This document shows, piece by piece, positions 62,256 to 64,000 of a DNA stretch of 64,000 bases (position 1 is the first letter of the stretch; each line of letters opens with the position of its first letter). The translations under genes were made by a program, and so were the position numbers. The DNA is from a virus: the IMG/VR virus record IMGVR_UViG_3300025849_000031, positions 1 through 64,000 of that record. The stretch is one strand, 5' to 3'. The notes below the pieces were generated by a model. It ran no database searches. It was not told the origin of the DNA and worked only from the letters and a program-made list of their open reading frames with translations.

Positions 62256-62598
62256 CACAAATTGGATGGGTCCAATTGCCACTCGTTGGTATGAAGAACG
62301 AGATATTCCGTTTGAGGTCAGAGAAACTTCAGGTAAAATACTGCCTAAAACTGAGTACAAACACTTCTTAGAATCGTATTCTTGTGGTCGCATCGACATC
62401 TATGGATTGGATGAAGATGAATACTGGGGTGGTAAGTCTGAGTATGGTGTTGGTGTTATGAAGACTGAATCTTGGAACCTACTCTCTGACTATCTTGATG
62501 ATTATGAATCAAGTGAGTTGGTTTCATATGAAGATTTGATAGAAGACTTTGAAACAAGAAGTAAGCATAAGATTGAATGGTGGGTAGAACATGATTGA
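62242..62598 (+). CDS. Hypothetical 118-residue acidic phage protein
   Basis: MINYSTNWMGPIATRWYEERDIPFEVRETSGKILPKTEYKHFLESYSCGRIDIYGLDEDEYWGGKSEYGVGVM, then WNLLSDYLDDYES and HKIEWWVEHD. The NWMGP start followed by SCGRIDIYGL recurs among phage hypotheticals; function unknown. It overlaps neighbours on both sides. Confidence 0.78.
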   Translation: MINYSTNWMGPIATRWYEERDIPFEVRETSGKILPKTEYKHFLESYSCGRIDIYGLDEDEYWGGKSEYGVGVMKTESWNLLSDYLDDYESSELVSYEDLIEDFETRSKHKIEWWVEHD

Positions 62599-62716
62599 TC
62601 CTAAAGATAAGAAGCCTGAGCTTGATTGGACAGACGATGAGTTCTATGAGAGCGCTTGGAGTTGGGTAGACGAGTGTGAAGTTGACAATGAGGAAGATGA
62701 AAATGGAGAATCCTGA
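62591..62716 (+). CDS. 41-residue acidic protein
   Basis: ATG 62591, overlapping the previous stop by 8 bp, encodes MIDPKDKKPELDWTDDEFYESAWSWVDECEVDNEEDENGES. Very acidic with several Trp. Overlaps on both sides (14 bp with the next gene) argue for a real coupled gene. Function unknown. Confidence 0.6.
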   Translation: MIDPKDKKPELDWTDDEFYESAWSWVDECEVDNEEDENGES

Positions 62717-63038
62717 TAATTGGGTTATATTAAAGATAATTAACGAAGATAATATTTTATACAAAGTACTAGCTGGTTGGAGTGGTGGCTATCTTGGTAG
62801 TAATAGTTGGAAGTTAAATAGCAGCATTACTAGTGTTGAGAAGATTGGTAAAAATTATGAGTTTACTGGAGTAAGTGGTAACGTATATATATGTCATGAA
62901 GACCATTATAGGCTAAGAATGAATACAGCTGGAATCTTTAAAGAGATAATGGATTACTATGGTGATAAGGTTGAAATGATGTCTGAAGATACTGATTGGT
63001 TAGATATTGAATGGGGAAATAGTGATGGAATATCCTGA
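62703..63038 (+). CDS. Tandem paralogue A of a small beta-rich phage protein
   Basis: 111 residues: MENPDNWVILKIINEDNILYKVLAGWSGGYLGSNSWKLNSSITSVEKIGKNYEFTGVSGNVYICHEDHYRLRM, with an acidic end. It shares with the next protein MExPDxWVxLKxxxxxxxxYKxLAGxxxG...WKxNSSIxSx...G.xY.CHxDxY. Beta-rich; function unknown. Confidence 0.8.
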   Translation: MENPDNWVILKIINEDNILYKVLAGWSGGYLGSNSWKLNSSITSVEKIGKNYEFTGVSGNVYICHEDHYRLRMNTAGIFKEIMDYYGDKVEMMSEDTDWLDIEWGNSDGIS

Positions 63039-63372
63039 TAAGTGGGTAGTATTAAAAGTTACAAACGATGATGCGGTTGTAACATATAAGCTTTTGGCAG
63101 GTTATCGTGCTGGTAATAGTAGTGGTGACATTTATTGGAAAATAAATAGTAGCATTGGTTCCATAGATTATGCCACAGATACGTATGTCATTTCAAGTCG
63201 TAGAGGTAATTCTTATTCGTGTCATCATGATGATTACGGTTTTGTTGGAGGTGATGTAAACTTCGAACTCAAAGAAAAAATTGGAGATAAGGAACTATTC
63301 AATACTGCAGAGTGTCTTTACGGAGAAACAAAGGACACTGTAAAATGGAGTTTTGATAATGACGGATCGTGA
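63025..63372 (+). CDS. Tandem paralogue B of a small beta-rich phage protein
   Basis: 115 residues: MEYPDKWVVLKVTNDDAVVTYKLLAGYRAGNSSGDIYWKINSSIGSIDYATDTYVISSRRGNSYSCHHDDYGF. Clearly paralogous to the preceding gene, which it overlaps by 14 bp. ATG 63025 is chosen to match the paralogue start. Function unknown. Confidence 0.8.
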   Translation: MEYPDKWVVLKVTNDDAVVTYKLLAGYRAGNSSGDIYWKINSSIGSIDYATDTYVISSRRGNSYSCHHDDYGFVGGDVNFELKEKIGDKELFNTAECLYGETKDTVKWSFDNDGS

Positions 63373-63550
63373 AGAATTAGAAGCAATGAATAAGATTAAT
63401 CGACTTGAGGTTATAGACCAAACAGGTCGTGCGTATGTTCATTACTTACATGAAAACGAAGATGTTCGATATAGTCTACAGGATGATAATCGAACACTTA
63501 AAATATTTATCGATAAGTATGGGAGTGTTGCTCGTGACGATGCCGAATGA
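63359..63550 (+). CDS. Small conserved phage protein
   Basis: 63 residues: MTDREELEAMNKINRLEVIDQTGRAYVHYLHENEDVRYSLQDDNRTLKIFIDK. The RLEVIDxxGRAYVxYL...SxQDDxRTLKIFI pattern is found in many phages, uncharacterised. It overlaps the genes on both sides. Confidence 0.78.
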   Translation: MTDREELEAMNKINRLEVIDQTGRAYVHYLHENEDVRYSLQDDNRTLKIFIDKYGSVARDDAE

Positions 63551-63761
63551 ACGAAGATGGGCAATCATAAATACAGAAAAATTTTTAAGAGACTTGATGG
63601 ACCCAAAGAAAACTCCACGCGTACCTAGTGCTATAAGAAAAGAAGCATATAGGTGTTTAAGGCATTATCCAGGCGAATATCATATGTTAAAAGCCTCAGA
63701 AGAAGCGCCTGGATTGTTTGGTGAATGGGACAGCTGGAAAGGAAACACAGAAGATGAATAA
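63540..63761 (+). CDS. BPSL0761-like small phage protein
   Basis: 73 residues from ATG 63540: MPNERRWAIINTEKFLRDLMDPKKTPRVPSAIRKEAYRCLRHYPGEYHMLKASEEAP. The MPxERxxAxxxTxxFLxDLxDPKxTPRVPxxIRxxAxxLLRHYP pattern matches the small BPSL0761 family, function unknown. It overlaps the phoH start by 8 bp. Confidence 0.78.
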   Translation: MPNERRWAIINTEKFLRDLMDPKKTPRVPSAIRKEAYRCLRHYPGEYHMLKASEEAPGLFGEWDSWKGNTEDE

Positions 63762-64000
63762 GCCGCAACGCTTACGCTTAGAACATTTAAAAACATTAGT
63801 GCCAGCTACGTCGACTCAAGAAGAAGTATTTAAAGCTTATAGCGATGGACAAAATTTAAGTATCTCTGGTGCTGCAGGAACAGGCAAAACTTTCATATCG
63901 TTGTATCTAGCTTTAGTAGATGTAATGGATAATCAGACACCCTTTGAAAGAGTAATTATTGTTCGTTCGGCTGTACCTACAAGAGACATGGGATTTCTAC
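63754..64000 (+). CDS. phoH: PhoH-like ATPase, 5' part (runs off the window)
   Basis: The first 82 residues are visible. A short N-terminus (MNKPQRLRLEHLKTLVPATSTQEEVFKAY) precedes Walker A SGAAGTGKTFISLYLAL (GAAGTGKT about 44-51) and VIIVRSAVPTRDMGFL, diagnostic of PhoH. PhoH is an ATPase with RNA-helicase/nuclease links, very common in marine phages; its exact job in infection is debated. Confidence 0.93.
   Translation, partial: MNKPQRLRLEHLKTLVPATSTQEEVFKAYSDGQNLSISGAAGTGKTFISLYLALVDVMDNQTPFERVIIVRSAVPTRDMGFL

Noticed and set aside
1-64000. CRISPR arrays, insertion sequences, integrases or attachment sites
   Set aside because: No regularly spaced repeats, transposase or integrase motifs were found; the only repeats are the regulatory cassettes and the short tandem repeat listed.

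Overview
The window is one uninterrupted stretch of a lytic, T4-like tailed-phage (myovirus) genome. It is AT-rich, and every supported gene lies on the + strand with short gaps or ATGA/TGATG overlaps. The T4 core is recognisable in T4 order: terminase, sheath, tube, portal, prohead core, protease, scaffold and capsid, then UvsY/UvsW, gp55, gp47/46, gp45, gp44/62/RegA, gp43, gp42, UvsX, gp41, NrdA/B and RNase H. Several extra genes resemble those of marine T4-like phages: a CobS/CobT-like pair, ThyX, Hsp20, a phage bS21, PhoH, DUF1599-, WYL_2- and DUF3310-like proteins. A two-component spanin pair points to a Gram-negative host. Host genus cannot be read from the sequence.

Layout. 1-9.4 kb: packaging and head/tail genes (end of 16, then 17, 18, 19, 20, 67, 68, 21, 22, 23), each block led by a TATAAATA late promoter and closed by a strong terminator after 23. 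9.4-28.4 kb: a second tube-fold protein, recombination, late sigma factor, Mre11/Rad50-like nuclease, a VWA-metalloprotein/AAA+ pair, sliding clamp, clamp loader, RegA, Hsp20, DNA polymerase, a MazG-like enzyme and a primase-like protein. 28.4-36.2 kb: small membrane proteins, head-completion nuclease gp4, then a DNA-modification cluster: DUF1599 protein, gp42 dCMP hydroxymethylase, dCMP deaminase, a GT-B-like glycosyltransferase, UDP-galactopyranose mutase, a sugar epimerase and a C5-cytosine methyltransferase homologue. 36.2-40.7 kb: bS21, UvsX, gp41, ThyX and three tRNAs. 40.7-42.9 kb: duplicated promoter cassettes and small genes. 42.9-52.6 kb: a late block of proteins, many starting with a short leader that ends in a T4 prohead-protease site, as the injected internal proteins of T4 do. 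52.7-54.5 kb: i-spanin, o-spanin, lipase and a small protein. 54.5-64 kb: ribonucleotide reductase, glutaredoxin, RNase H, many small phage genes and the start of phoH.

Two systems stand out. First, the 30.5-36.2 kb operon predicts that this phage makes 5-hydroxymethylcytosine and probably decorates it with a sugar supplied by its own epimerase and furanose mutase (for example galactofuranose or arabinofuranose). Second, the 42.9-52.6 kb block looks like an enlarged internal-head cargo that includes a ligase-like nucleotidyltransferase, a cytidylyltransferase-like enzyme and a P-loop kinase.

Regulation is unusually legible. Thirteen intergenic or gene-end promoters plus two intragenic matches share a TGTACA/TTTACA -35 box, a TATAAT -10 box and an exact 17-bp spacer. 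Structural and late genes carry TATAAATA boxes, matching the gp55 and gp45 encoded here. No CRISPR array, transposon or integrase was seen.
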